Source of the DNA: Saccharopolyspora indica
GTDB taxonomy: Bacteria; Actinomycetota; Actinomycetes; Mycobacteriales; Pseudonocardiaceae
Direction: 5' to 3'
DNA length: 64,000 bases
Assembly (NCBI RefSeq): GCF_027853965.1
Contig: NZ_JAQGLB010000029.1
Coordinates: 29,875-93,874, forward strand
Numbering within the stretch: the stretch's first letter is position 1; the number at the start of each line of letters is the position of its first letter. Below the pieces are notes generated by a model, which was not told the DNA's origin, made no database searches, and worked only from the letters and a program-made list of their open reading frames with translations. Below are positions 56,334 to 63,981 of this stretch, one piece after another. A program made the translations under genes and the position numbers.

Positions 56334-57335
56334 TCAGCTGACGGAGACCGGCGCCAGGTCCGCGGCCTGGCGCAGCGCCTCGATCATGCTACCGGCCTCG
56401 GCCGCGCCGGTTCCGGCGATGTCGAACGCGGTGCCGTGGTCCACCGACGTGCGGATCACCGGCAGCCCCACGGTGATGTTGACGCCCGCCTCGATGCCCA
56501 GCACCTTGACCGGCGCGTGGCCCTGGTCGTGGTACATCGCGACGATCAGGTCGTAGTCGCCGCGGCCGGCGAGGAAGAACGCGGTGTCGGCGGGCAGCGG
56601 GCCGCGCGCGTCGATGCCCTCGGCGCGCAGCAGCTCCAGCGCGGGCACGATCTTCTCCTCCTCCTCGCCCGCGCCGAACAGGCCGTTCTCCCCCGCGTGC
56701 GGGTTGATCCCGCACACCCCGATGACCGGCGCGTCGACGCCCGCGGCGCGGATCGCTTCGTGCCCGCGGCGGACCGTGCGCGCCACCAGCCCGGGCTCGA
56801 TCCGGGCGATGGCGTCGAGCAGCCCGATGTGCGTGGTCACGTGGATGACCTTGAGCTTCGGCGTGGACAGCATCATCGACACCTCCTCGGTGCCGGTCAG
56901 CGCGGCGAGCAGCTCGGTGTGCCCCGGGAAGAGGTGCCCGGCGGCGTGCAGCGCCTCCTTGTTGAGCGGGGCGGTGCAGATCGCCCGCACCTCACCGGCG
57001 ATCGCGAGTTCCGCGGCGACGCGCACGTACTGGTAGGCCGCTTCACCGGCCGCGGCGCTCAGCTCGCCCCACGGCAGATCTTCCGGCAGCAGGCCGAGAT
57101 CGATGACATCGATGCGGCCGGGCCCGAAGCGCGCCTCGGCCGCGGAGCCGACCGCGACGACCTCGACCGCGGCACCGCGCAGCCGGGCCGCTTCCCGCAG
57201 CCGGCGGGCGTCGCCGATGACCAGCGGACGGCACAGCTCGTGCACGGCGGCGTCGGCGAGCGCGCCGACCACGACTTCGGGGCCGACGCCTGCCGCATCT
57301 CCCATGGTGACGGCTATGACGGGCGAGGAACTCAC
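56334..57335 (-). CDS. PdxA family phosphohydroxyacid dehydrogenase (PdxA2-like)
   Basis: 333 residues from GTG 57335 (AGGAGG upstream). PdxA hallmarks: VTMGDAAGVGPEVVVGAL, APLNKEALHAAGHLFPGHTELLAAL, metal ligands in VTTHIGL, GINPHAGENGLFG and MYHDQGHAPVK, and the final TSVDHGTAFDIAGTG. Vitamin B6 PdxA is improbable here, since actinomycetes usually make PLP by the DXP-independent route. PdxA2-type enzymes oxidise 4-phospho-threonate or -erythronate, which fits the DeoR regulator and the acid transporter nearby. The matching DUF1537 kinase is absent from the window. Confidence 0.9.
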   Translation of the reverse strand: MSSSPVIAVTMGDAAGVGPEVVVGALADAAVHELCRPLVIGDARRLREAARLRGAAVEVVAVGSAAEARFGPGRIDVIDLGLLPEDLPWGELSAAAGEAAYQYVRVAAELAIAGEVRAICTAPLNKEALHAAGHLFPGHTELLAALTGTEEVSMMLSTPKLKVIHVTTHIGLLDAIARIEPGLVARTVRRGHEAIRAAGVDAPVIGVCGINPHAGENGLFGAGEEEEKIVPALELLRAEGIDARGPLPADTAFFLAGRGDYDLIVAMYHDQGHAPVKVLGIEAGVNITVGLPVIRTSVDHGTAFDIAGTGAAEAGSMIEALRQAADLAPVSVS

Positions 57336-57374
57336 TGCGCCTCCTGGAGGTCGGGTCGGCCGATTTCCCGTTTT

Positions 57375-57545
57375 TGCGCGAAACGCGCATTCAAGATCGT
57401 GAACATCCCCGGCTCGGCGGCTCCCCCGCAGCACCGGTGCACCAGGAACCTGTGGAAATCCCACCGGAACCCGGCACTCCTCTGCGCGCCTCCCCGCAGC
57501 TCATTCTGCGCAATTCACGCTATCCATATTGCGCATTACGCGCAA
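57375..57545. promoter_or_regulatory. TGCGC palindromes in pdxA/aldolase control region
   Basis: Perfect inverted repeats TGCGCG-AAA-CGCGCA (57375-57389) and TTGCGC-ATTAC-GCGCAA (57529-57545), with a further TGCGCAA at 57507-57513. Centre spacing between the last elements is close to helical turns. They are probable DeoR-protein sites. The remainder of the 331-nt gap (57336-57666) holds no other feature I can support. Confidence 0.6.
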
Positions 57546-57666
57546 CTGTGTCAGCGTTTCGAACCACCAGGCACCGGCGCGCGCGAGCTCCCGGGCGCGG
57601 CCGCGACGTCCGCTGGAACCGCGCCCCAGGGGCGCCGACCAGCCACGGAGACCAGGAGGACAGCCC

Positions 57667-58437
57667 GTGAACGCGCTCGAGTTCGCCCGCCTCGTCCGCG
57701 ACCGTCAGCAGGCCATCGGCTACTGGGTCGTGCTCGACGACCCGATCGCCACCGAGCGCCTGGCCCGCCTCGGCTACGACTACGTGGTGGTCGACGCCCA
57801 GCACGGCACGCTCGGCTACACCGGCATCCGCAACGCCATGCTCGCCATCGACGCGGGCGGCACGTCGGCCGCCGTGGTGCGCGTCGAGCAGAACGACCCG
57901 TTCGCCATCGGCCGGGTGCTCGACGCGGGCGCGACCGGCATCATCGTGCCGCTGGTCGACACCGCCGAGGACGCCGCAGCGGCGGTGCGCGCCACCCGCT
58001 ACCCGCCGGCGGGCCGCCGCTCCTACGGCCCGATGCGCAGCGAGCTGCGGGTGGGGCCCGCTCCCGCCGAGGCGAACGAATCCGTGCTGGTGCTGGCGAT
58101 GATCGAGACCCCGGAGGGACTGGCGAACGTCACCGAGATCTGCGCGACCCCCGGCCTCGACGGCATCTACGTCGGCCCCGCCGACCTGCGGCTGGCCGTG
58201 GGCGGCGCGACCGCGTCCGACCCCGCCGCGGACGACGCCTTCGAGGCGGCGCTGGTGAAGATCGCCGAGGCCGCCGCGAACGCCGGGATCGCCGCGGGCA
58301 TCCACACCCCGAGCGGCGAAGTCGCCGCGCACCGCCTCGCGCAGGGCTACACCTACGCCACCGTGTCCTGCGACCTCGTGCACCTGGAGCAGGCGGCGAA
58401 GGCGCACCTGTCGGCCGCCCGCGGCGAGCAGGCCTGA
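57667..58437 (+). CDS. HpcH/HpaI aldolase family protein
   Basis: 256 residues from GTG 57667 (AGGAGGACAGCCC upstream). The metal- and pyruvate-binding signature is intact: VVVDAQHGTLGY (His), VRVEQND, GATGIIVPLVDTAEDA, RSYGPMR, AMIETPEG (Glu ligand) and GIYVGPADLRLAVG (Asp ligand). Class II pyruvate aldolases of this family split 2-keto-4-hydroxy acids. Divergent from pdxA/deoR and likely under the same DeoR control. Probably cleaves the keto acid made by the PdxA-type step or its neighbour. Confidence 0.92.
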   Translation: MNALEFARLVRDRQQAIGYWVVLDDPIATERLARLGYDYVVVDAQHGTLGYTGIRNAMLAIDAGGTSAAVVRVEQNDPFAIGRVLDAGATGIIVPLVDTAEDAAAAVRATRYPPAGRRSYGPMRSELRVGPAPAEANESVLVLAMIETPEGLANVTEICATPGLDGIYVGPADLRLAVGGATASDPAADDAFEAALVKIAEAAANAGIAAGIHTPSGEVAAHRLAQGYTYATVSCDLVHLEQAAKAHLSAARGEQA

Positions 58438-58452
58438 CCGGCCGATGTCGCG

Positions 58453-59484
58453 ATGCGGCCGTCCCACGACGAGATCGCGGGTATGGTCCGGCGCATGGGA
58501 TTCGCCGAGGACTTGATCTCCGGGCCGCGAGGCCGGCGGTTGTGCTTCAACGTCCTCGCCGGACAGCGGCAGCTGCCGACGATCGCCTGCCGTGAGGTCA
58601 TGCGGTTCCTGGGCTCCCTCGCGGTCCCGGACGACTGGGATTTCCTGGCGGGCTGGGAGGAATCGGCGTTCTTGGAACCGCTCGGGCGATCGGTGGACAG
58701 CGCCATGTACTGGCAGGAACCCGACGAGGTGGATCGGGCGTTGGCCGCGCAGAACACCGCGCGGGCGTTGCTCCCGATCGCCCGCGCCATCGCAGCGGCG
58801 CCGGGCGCCCGGTGGTGGCTCGACCCGCTCGACCTCGACCGGCAGTTCCACGCCGAGTTCCCGCACACCGAGCCGCCGCGACCAGCGCGGACGCCGGAGG
58901 ATCTGGCCGAATGGCGGGCGTCCACCGTCGAGGACGAACGCTCCGCCGACGAGCGCCCGGCGGATCCGGCGGCGCCGTTCACGGGAATCTGGTGGTCCAC
59001 GCCGGGCCGGCGACCGGTCCACACGACCCGCGCCCTGCCGGGAATGGGACCGCTGGGGCTCTGCCTGGAGGAGGACGGCTTCAGCCAGCAGCGGGCGTGG
59101 TGCCGGTCCGTACGACCGGTGCGCACGCCCGGCGTCTACGAGATCACCGGCCCAGCGGCCTGGAGCGAACTGGCCGAGCGGTATCCGCTCGAGGTCAGCC
59201 GCTCGCGGCGCCACGACTGGTGGAAGGTCAGCGGCTGGGAAGGGCCCTGGGTGATCCCCGACTGGACGCTGGTCGCCGCCGACCACGACGCCGTGCACCT
59301 GACCGTCGCCGGCTACCTGACCACGGCGGGCCGCGCTCTACCGGCCGCCGGCGCCCGCACGATGCTCGCGGGATGGGACCCGGACCAGACGTTCTGGCTC
59401 ACCGACGCCCTCACCGTCGGCCCCGCCACCGCCTGGCACGGCGAACCTGGCGAGCTCACCACCTGGGCACCGGGACCCGGCTGA
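58453..59484 (+). CDS. Hypothetical protein, tryptophan-rich
   Basis: 343 residues from ATG 58453, 15 nt after the aldolase stop; ATG 58483 or 58495 are alternatives. No family recognised. Tryptophan-rich stretches (GARWWLDPLDLDRQFHAEFP, FTGIWWSTPGRRPVHTTRALPG, RRHDWWKVSGWEGPWVIPDWTLVAADHDAVHLTVAGYLTTAG) suggest a compact mixed alpha/beta fold. No signal peptide or membrane span. The gap to the aldolase is short, but such genes are also found alone in actinomycetes, so a link with acid catabolism is uncertain. Confidence 0.65.
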   Translation: MRPSHDEIAGMVRRMGFAEDLISGPRGRRLCFNVLAGQRQLPTIACREVMRFLGSLAVPDDWDFLAGWEESAFLEPLGRSVDSAMYWQEPDEVDRALAAQNTARALLPIARAIAAAPGARWWLDPLDLDRQFHAEFPHTEPPRPARTPEDLAEWRASTVEDERSADERPADPAAPFTGIWWSTPGRRPVHTTRALPGMGPLGLCLEEDGFSQQRAWCRSVRPVRTPGVYEITGPAAWSELAERYPLEVSRSRRHDWWKVSGWEGPWVIPDWTLVAADHDAVHLTVAGYLTTAGRALPAAGARTMLAGWDPDQTFWLTDALTVGPATAWHGEPGELTTWAPGPG

Positions 59485-59512
59485 GCCTTCCGCGCCCCGC
59501 GAACCGGCCGTG

Positions 59513-59590
59513 AGTGGCTGAGCCAGTTGGCCATTCGGGTCTTGACTTCGGGGAGCCGATCGCTGAAAGTGGCCTGGCCAATCAGCCACT
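59513..59590. repeat. Long imperfect inverted repeat between hypothetical gene and matC
   Basis: AGTGGCTGA (59513-59521) and TTGGCCA (59527-59533) pair with TGGCCAA (59575-59581) and TCAGCCACT (59582-59590), leaving a 5-nt bulge and a 41-nt loop. The right arm also contains a direct echo, AGTGGCCTGGCCAATC. Could be a terminator, matC leader structure or REP-like element. Confidence 0.55.
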
Positions 59591-59640
59591 GTGCCACGCA
59601 CCACACCGGAGGTGCCGGCGCCCCGCTCGGCAAGGAGGCA

Positions 59641-60915
59641 ATGGTGCCGCCCGAGTTGATCTCGATCCTGGTGCTGGTCGCCGCGTTCGTCATCACCACG
59701 ACGCTGTCGGTCAGCATGGGCCTGCTGGCCTTCGCCGCGGCCTTCCTGGTCGGCACCCTGGTCGGCGGGATGTCCGAGGACGACATCTTCGCCGGGTTCC
59801 CCGGCGACCTGTTCGTCGTCCTGGTCGGCGTCACGTTCCTGTTCGCCATCGCGCGGGCCAACGGCACCACGGACTGGCTGGTGCGGCAGGCCGTGCGGCT
59901 GGTCGGCGGGCGGATCGCGCTGATCCCGTGGGTGATGTTCGGCATCGGCGCGGTGCTGACCGCCATCGGGGCCGTCAGCCCGGCGGCGGCCGCCATCGTC
60001 GCCCCGATCGCGCTGAACCTCGCAGCGCAGTACCGGATCAACCCGCTGCTCATGGGCGCGATGGTGGTGCACGGCACGCAGGCGGGCAGCTTCTCCCCGA
60101 TCAGCATCTACGGCACCATCGTCAACGGCGTGGTGGAGCGCAGCGGACTGCCGGGTGATCCGGTCGTGCTGTTCCTGGGCAGCCTCGTGGTCAACGTCGC
60201 GATCGCCGCCGTCGTGTTCGCGGTGTTCGGCGGATTGCGCCTGCGCGCCGCGCAGAAGCAGCCGGTCACCGTCGGCGCGGGAACCGGCGCGGATGCGCAA
60301 CCCGTCGAGGAGCCGCGCCTGAACCGCGACCGGGTGCTCACGCTGACCGGCCTGGTCGTCCTGGTGGTCACCACGCTCGGGTTCGGCCTGGACGTGGGAC
60401 TCGTGGCGATGACCATCGCCGTCGTCCTGAGCGTGCTCTCCCCCGAGATGTGCAAGCAGGCGCCCGGCGAGGTCGCGTGGCCTACCGTGCTGCTGATCTG
60501 CGGGGTGCTCACCTACGTCGGCGTGCTGGAGCAGATGGGCACGATCGACTACGTGGGCAACTCCGTGGCGGGCATCGGCGTCCCGCTGCTCGCCGCGCTC
60601 CTGCTCTGCTACATCGGCGCGATCGTCTCGGCCTTCGCCTCGTCGGTGGGCCTCATGGGCGCTCTCATCCCGCTGGCCGTCCCGTTCCTGCAGACGGGCA
60701 GCATCGGCGCCATCGGCATGATCACCGCGCTGGCGATCGCCGCCACCGTGGTCGACGTCAGCCCGTTCTCCACCAACGGCGCGATCGTGCTCGCCAACGC
60801 CAAGGGCGTCGACCGCGACGCGTTCTTCCGGCAGCTCCTGATCTACGGCGCGGTCGTCGTCGCCGTCGTCCCGGCCGCGCTGTGGCTGCTGCTCGTGCTG
60901 CCGGGGCTGGGGTGA
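59641..60915 (+). CDS. matC: MatC-like SLC13/dicarboxylate permease
   Basis: 424 residues from ATG 59641, with AAGGAGGCA directly upstream. Twelve or so helices. GLLAFAAAFLVGTLVGGMSEDDIFAGFPGDLFVVLVGVTFLFAIARANGTTDWLVRQAVRLVGGRIALIPWVMF is the MatC N-terminal domain, first known from the Rhizobium malonate carrier, and GAMVVHGTQAGSFSPISIYGTIVN the substrate loop. It probably imports a dicarboxylate or acid sugar for the pdxA/aldolase enzymes encoded just upstream. The exact substrate is not established. Confidence 0.9.
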   Translation: MVPPELISILVLVAAFVITTTLSVSMGLLAFAAAFLVGTLVGGMSEDDIFAGFPGDLFVVLVGVTFLFAIARANGTTDWLVRQAVRLVGGRIALIPWVMFGIGAVLTAIGAVSPAAAAIVAPIALNLAAQYRINPLLMGAMVVHGTQAGSFSPISIYGTIVNGVVERSGLPGDPVVLFLGSLVVNVAIAAVVFAVFGGLRLRAAQKQPVTVGAGTGADAQPVEEPRLNRDRVLTLTGLVVLVVTTLGFGLDVGLVAMTIAVVLSVLSPEMCKQAPGEVAWPTVLLICGVLTYVGVLEQMGTIDYVGNSVAGIGVPLLAALLLCYIGAIVSAFASSVGLMGALIPLAVPFLQTGSIGAIGMITALAIAATVVDVSPFSTNGAIVLANAKGVDRDAFFRQLLIYGAVVVAVVPAALWLLLVLPGLG

Positions 60916-60937
60916 CGATCAGCGGCGTAGCATGGGA

Positions 60938-61159
60938 TCACCGCTGCCGCAGGCCGGTGATCACGCCGACCAGCGCCGCCGCACCGGCCACGACGAGAAC
61001 CGTCGCGTAGGCCGGGTGCATCGCGGCGACCGGTTCCCACGCACCGGCTCCGATCCCGGCCACCACGACCAGGACGATCGCCGACAGCACGACCCGGAAC
61101 CAACGACGCGACACCACGCCGCAGACCCTACGCACCACCGGACGAGATCTCCCGCCCAT
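60938..61159 (-). CDS. Small two-helix membrane protein (hypothetical)
   Basis: 73 codons from ATG 61159; shorter GTG starts near 61118 are possible. Two clear membrane segments, WFRVVLSAIVLVVVAGIGAGAW and YATVLVVAGAAALVGVITGL, with an Arg-rich N-terminus and C-terminal RQR. Convergent with matC and overlapping the start of the hydrolase gene at 61158 by 2 nt, head to head. No family recognised. Confidence 0.5.
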   Translation of the reverse strand: MGGRSRPVVRRVCGVVSRRWFRVVLSAIVLVVVAGIGAGAWEPVAAMHPAYATVLVVAGAAALVGVITGLRQR

Positions 61160-61886
61160 GCCCTCCGCACCGCCCCGCCGCTGGATCACGCGTTCACTGG
61201 CCGTGCTCGCCGCGGCCGTCGTGTGCGCGGTCCTGCTCTACACCCGCCCGCTGGCCGCCACGCCCACCGCCCAGGAGCAGATGCGCGGTGACGCGGCGGT
61301 CACCGTGGTGGACCGCGCCACCGAGATCGAGCTCATCCCCACCGGGCCGCACCGCGGCACCGGGCTGGTGTTCTACCCGGGAGCCCGCGTCGATTCCCGC
61401 GCCTACCTGCCGCTGCTGCGCCCGGTGGCCGAGGCCGGGTACCCCGTGGTCGTGCTCAAGCCGCCGCTGGGCATGGCGATCCTGCAATCCGGCCAGGGCG
61501 AGCAGGCCTTCGGCCGCGCTCAGCGCTGGGTGGCCGGTGGGCATTCGCTCGGCGGTCCCGCCGCGGCGCGGCTGGCCGCCGCCCATCCCGATCAGGTCCG
61601 GGGCCTGCTGCTGTGGGCGTCCTACCCCGACATCGAGGTCCGCGACCTCGACGTCACCTCGATCTACGGCACCCGCGACGGGCTGTCCGCCCCTGCCGCC
61701 GTCCTGCGGGCGCCGCTGCCACCGGACACCGAGTTCGTCGCCGTCCCCGGCGCCGTCCACGCGCACTTCGGCGACTACGGCCCGCAGTCCGGCGACGGGC
61801 AGCCCACCACCAGTCGAGCCGAGGCCCAGCGGCGGATCGTCGCCGCGACGCTCGACGGCCTCGCCCGCGTCGACTCCCACCCCTGA
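61158..61886 (+). CDS. Membrane-anchored or secreted alpha/beta hydrolase
   Basis: 242 residues. The N-terminal segment RSLAVLAAAVVCAVLLY is a signal anchor or Sec signal. The hydrolase fold has GLVFYPGARVDSRAYLPLL, nucleophile elbow AGGHSLGGPAAARL (Ser about 131), YGTRDGL (Asp) and VPGAVHAHFGDYG (His). Small-lipase/PF12695 type. It probably acts outside the membrane on an ester. It is 31 nt upstream of the dehydrogenase gene at 61918 and may be co-transcribed. Confidence 0.85.
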   Translation: MPSAPPRRWITRSLAVLAAAVVCAVLLYTRPLAATPTAQEQMRGDAAVTVVDRATEIELIPTGPHRGTGLVFYPGARVDSRAYLPLLRPVAEAGYPVVVLKPPLGMAILQSGQGEQAFGRAQRWVAGGHSLGGPAAARLAAAHPDQVRGLLLWASYPDIEVRDLDVTSIYGTRDGLSAPAAVLRAPLPPDTEFVAVPGAVHAHFGDYGPQSGDGQPTTSRAEAQRRIVAATLDGLARVDSHP

Positions 61887-61917
61887 TCTGCTGCACCGCG
61901 AAACCGAGGAGATCCAC

Positions 61918-62778
61918 ATGATCACGAGCGTGCTCGGCACCGGAATCATGGGTTCGGCGATGGCCCGCAACCTCGCTCGCGCCGGTCACACCGTGCGCGC
62001 CTGGAACCGCACGCGGGCGAAGGCCGAACCGCTGGCCGCCGACGGCGTGCACATCGCGGGCACCCCGGCCGAGGCCGTCGAAGGCGCCGACGTCGTCGTC
62101 ACGATGCTGCACGACGGCGCGGCGGTGCTCGACGTCATGCGGGAAGCCGGGACCGCCCCCGGCACCGCGTGGGTGCAGTCGACCACCGTCGGCATCGGGG
62201 CCATCGCCGAGCTGGCCGAGCTGGCCCGAGAGCAGCAGCTCGTCTTCTTCGACGCTCCCGTCCTCGGCACCCGCCAGCCCGCCGAGGAGGGCGCGCTCGT
62301 CGTCCTGGCCGCCGGGCCGAGCGAGAGCAGGCACGCGGTGACTCCGGTGTTCGAGGCCGTCGGCTCCCGCACGGTGTGGACCGGCGAGGACGGTGCCGCG
62401 GCGAGCTCCACGAAGCTCAAGCTCGTGGCCAACAGCTGGGTGCTGGCCGTCACCAACGCCGCCGGTGAGGCGCTCGCGCTGGCCAAGGGCCTGGAGGTGG
62501 ACCCGCAGGGCTTCTTCGACATCATCAGCGGCGGCGCGCTGGACATGGGCTACCTGCACGCGAAGGGCCGGGCGATCCTCGAGGACCGGCTGACCCCGCC
62601 GAGCTTCGCCGTGACGACCGCCGCGAAGGACGCCGAGCTGATCGTCGAGGCGGGCCGGGAGCGCGGTGTGCGGCTCGACGTCGCCGAGGCCGCGGCGCAG
62701 CGCTTCCACCGCGCCGCCGAGCTGGGGCACGGCGGCGAGGACATGGCGGCCGCCTACTTCGCCAGCTTCGACCGCTGA
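61918..62778 (+). CDS. NAD(P)-dependent 3-hydroxyisobutyrate dehydrogenase-like protein
   Basis: 286 residues. Rossmann start SVLGTGIMGSAMARNLARAGHTVRAWNRTRAKAEPLAADG, the FFDAPVLGTRQPAEEGALVVLAAG substrate loop and catalytic lysine in SSTKLKLVANSWVLAVTNAAGEALALA (about 165-190). Closest to beta-hydroxyacid dehydrogenases such as succinic-semialdehyde (GLYR) reductases. ATG 61918 has GAGGAG upstream. Third member of this superfamily in the window (also 27966 and 34393). Specific substrate unknown. Confidence 0.87.
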   Translation: MITSVLGTGIMGSAMARNLARAGHTVRAWNRTRAKAEPLAADGVHIAGTPAEAVEGADVVVTMLHDGAAVLDVMREAGTAPGTAWVQSTTVGIGAIAELAELAREQQLVFFDAPVLGTRQPAEEGALVVLAAGPSESRHAVTPVFEAVGSRTVWTGEDGAAASSTKLKLVANSWVLAVTNAAGEALALAKGLEVDPQGFFDIISGGALDMGYLHAKGRAILEDRLTPPSFAVTTAAKDAELIVEAGRERGVRLDVAEAAAQRFHRAAELGHGGEDMAAAYFASFDR

Positions 62779-62781
62779 CGG

Positions 62782-63510
62782 CTACGAGCGGCGGCGCGGC
62801 TTCCCGCGCTTGCCGCCCCGCGGGCTCCCCGCGCGCGGGCGGGCGACCGGCTTCTTGGCCTCGGCCGGGCGCTTGCGCTTCTCCTGCGGGGGCGTCGGCG
62901 GGCGACCTCGGGTGCTGTTGACCGTCCGGCCGCGCACGATCCCGATGAACTGCTCCATCAGGTCGGTGGTCTCCTCCTCCGGCCAGGACAGCGCTACGCG
63001 CGACTGCGGGGCGTCGGTGAGCGGGCGGTAGGTGAGGTCCTTGCGGTGGTGCAGCCGGGCCAGCGACTGCGGGACGACGAGCAGTCCCACCCCGGCCGCC
63101 ACCAGCTCGATCGCGTCCCCGGTGGTGGCCGGGCGCTCGATCGCCGGGCGGCCCGGCGGGCGCTCCCAGTCGAGGGTGTCGTCGAGGGGGTGCAGCACGA
63201 CGTCGTCGGCCAGGTCCGCTCCGGACACCTCGTCGACCGCGGCCACCACGTGGTCCTTCGGGACCACCACCACGGTCGTCTCGGTGTAGAGCGGGATCGC
63301 GTGCAGCCCCTCGCGGTCGGCCGGGAACCGGAGCAGCACCATGTCGGCGGCCCCGTCCCGCACCGCGGCGGTGGCCTCGGCCGCGGGCACCTGGACCAGT
63401 TCCAGCGGCACCTCGGGCACCCGCTCCGCCCACTTGCGCGCCCACTTGCCGGGCGTCACTCCCGCCACGTAGGCGAGCGTGAACGAGGGCTGCTCGTCCG
63501 ATCCAGTCAC
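62782..63510 (-). CDS. LysR-type effector-domain protein without HTH, basic C-terminal tail
   Basis: 242 residues from GTG 63508-63510. The sequence begins directly with a LysR substrate-binding domain (FTLAYVAGVTPGKWARKWAERVP, LHAIPLYTETTVVVVPKDHVVAAVDEVSGADLADDVVLH, GDAIELVAAGVGLLVVPQSLA) and lacks the DNA-binding domain. The last 45 residues are Lys/Arg/Pro-rich (QEKRKRPAEAKKPVARPRAGS), perhaps for nucleic-acid binding. It is divergent from the DUF5997 gene, an arrangement I recall as common in actinomycetes. Not a truncation within this sequence: there is no HTH upstream in any frame. Confidence 0.82.
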   Translation of the reverse strand: MTGSDEQPSFTLAYVAGVTPGKWARKWAERVPEVPLELVQVPAAEATAAVRDGAADMVLLRFPADREGLHAIPLYTETTVVVVPKDHVVAAVDEVSGADLADDVVLHPLDDTLDWERPPGRPAIERPATTGDAIELVAAGVGLLVVPQSLARLHHRKDLTYRPLTDAPQSRVALSWPEEETTDLMEQFIGIVRGRTVNSTRGRPPTPPQEKRKRPAEAKKPVARPRAGSPRGGKRGKPRRRS

Positions 63511-63570
63511 GCGGCCCAGGTTACCGGGCGTCTGCGCAGGTGGTGCGCATGCGGTCGATACCCTGGAGGC

Positions 63571-63981
63571 ATGAAGTCGCGCCCGACCTCCCAGACGATG
63601 AAGCCCGCAACCGCGGCGAAGAAGCTGAACGTGTACCTCGGAGCCACCCCCGCGGAGTTCCAGGAGGGTGTCGTCTCGCGCGACGAGCTCAACGCGCTGC
63701 AGACCGATCCGCCCGAGTGGCTGCGCGAGCTGCGCCGCAACGGCCCGCACCCCCGTCAGGTCGTGGCGGCGAGGCTGCGCATCTCCATCGGCGGCCTGAC
63801 CCGCGCGGGCATCACCGATCCGCTCACCACCGAGCAGATCAACGAGCTCAAGGAGCAGGACCCGGAGTGGCTCCAGCAGGAGCGCGCCACCCAGGCCGAG
63901 GTCAAGCGGGAAGCCGCCCGGGTCAAGGACAAGGCCGAGCAGAAGGCGGAAGCGGCGCGCCTGCGCGAACAGCGCAGGTGA
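63571..63981 (+). CDS. DUF5997 family protein
   Basis: 136 residues, ATG 63571 with GGAGG upstream. MKPATAAKKLNVYLGATPAEFQEGVVSRDELNALQTDPPEWLRELRRNGPHPRQVVAARLRISIGGLTRAGITDPLTTEQI is the complete DUF5997 signature, with a possible HTH in its middle. A charged coiled tail rich in Lys, Glu, Ala and Arg follows. Divergent from the HTH-less LysR protein gene by 60 nt, suggesting joint function. No biochemical role known to me. Confidence 0.85.
   Translation: MKSRPTSQTMKPATAAKKLNVYLGATPAEFQEGVVSRDELNALQTDPPEWLRELRRNGPHPRQVVAARLRISIGGLTRAGITDPLTTEQINELKEQDPEWLQQERATQAEVKREAARVKDKAEQKAEAARLREQRR

Noticed and set aside
56334..57335. PdxA-like gene as vitamin B6 biosynthesis enzyme
   Set aside because: Context is DeoR, aldolase and MatC permease, and actinomycetes generally make PLP by PdxST.
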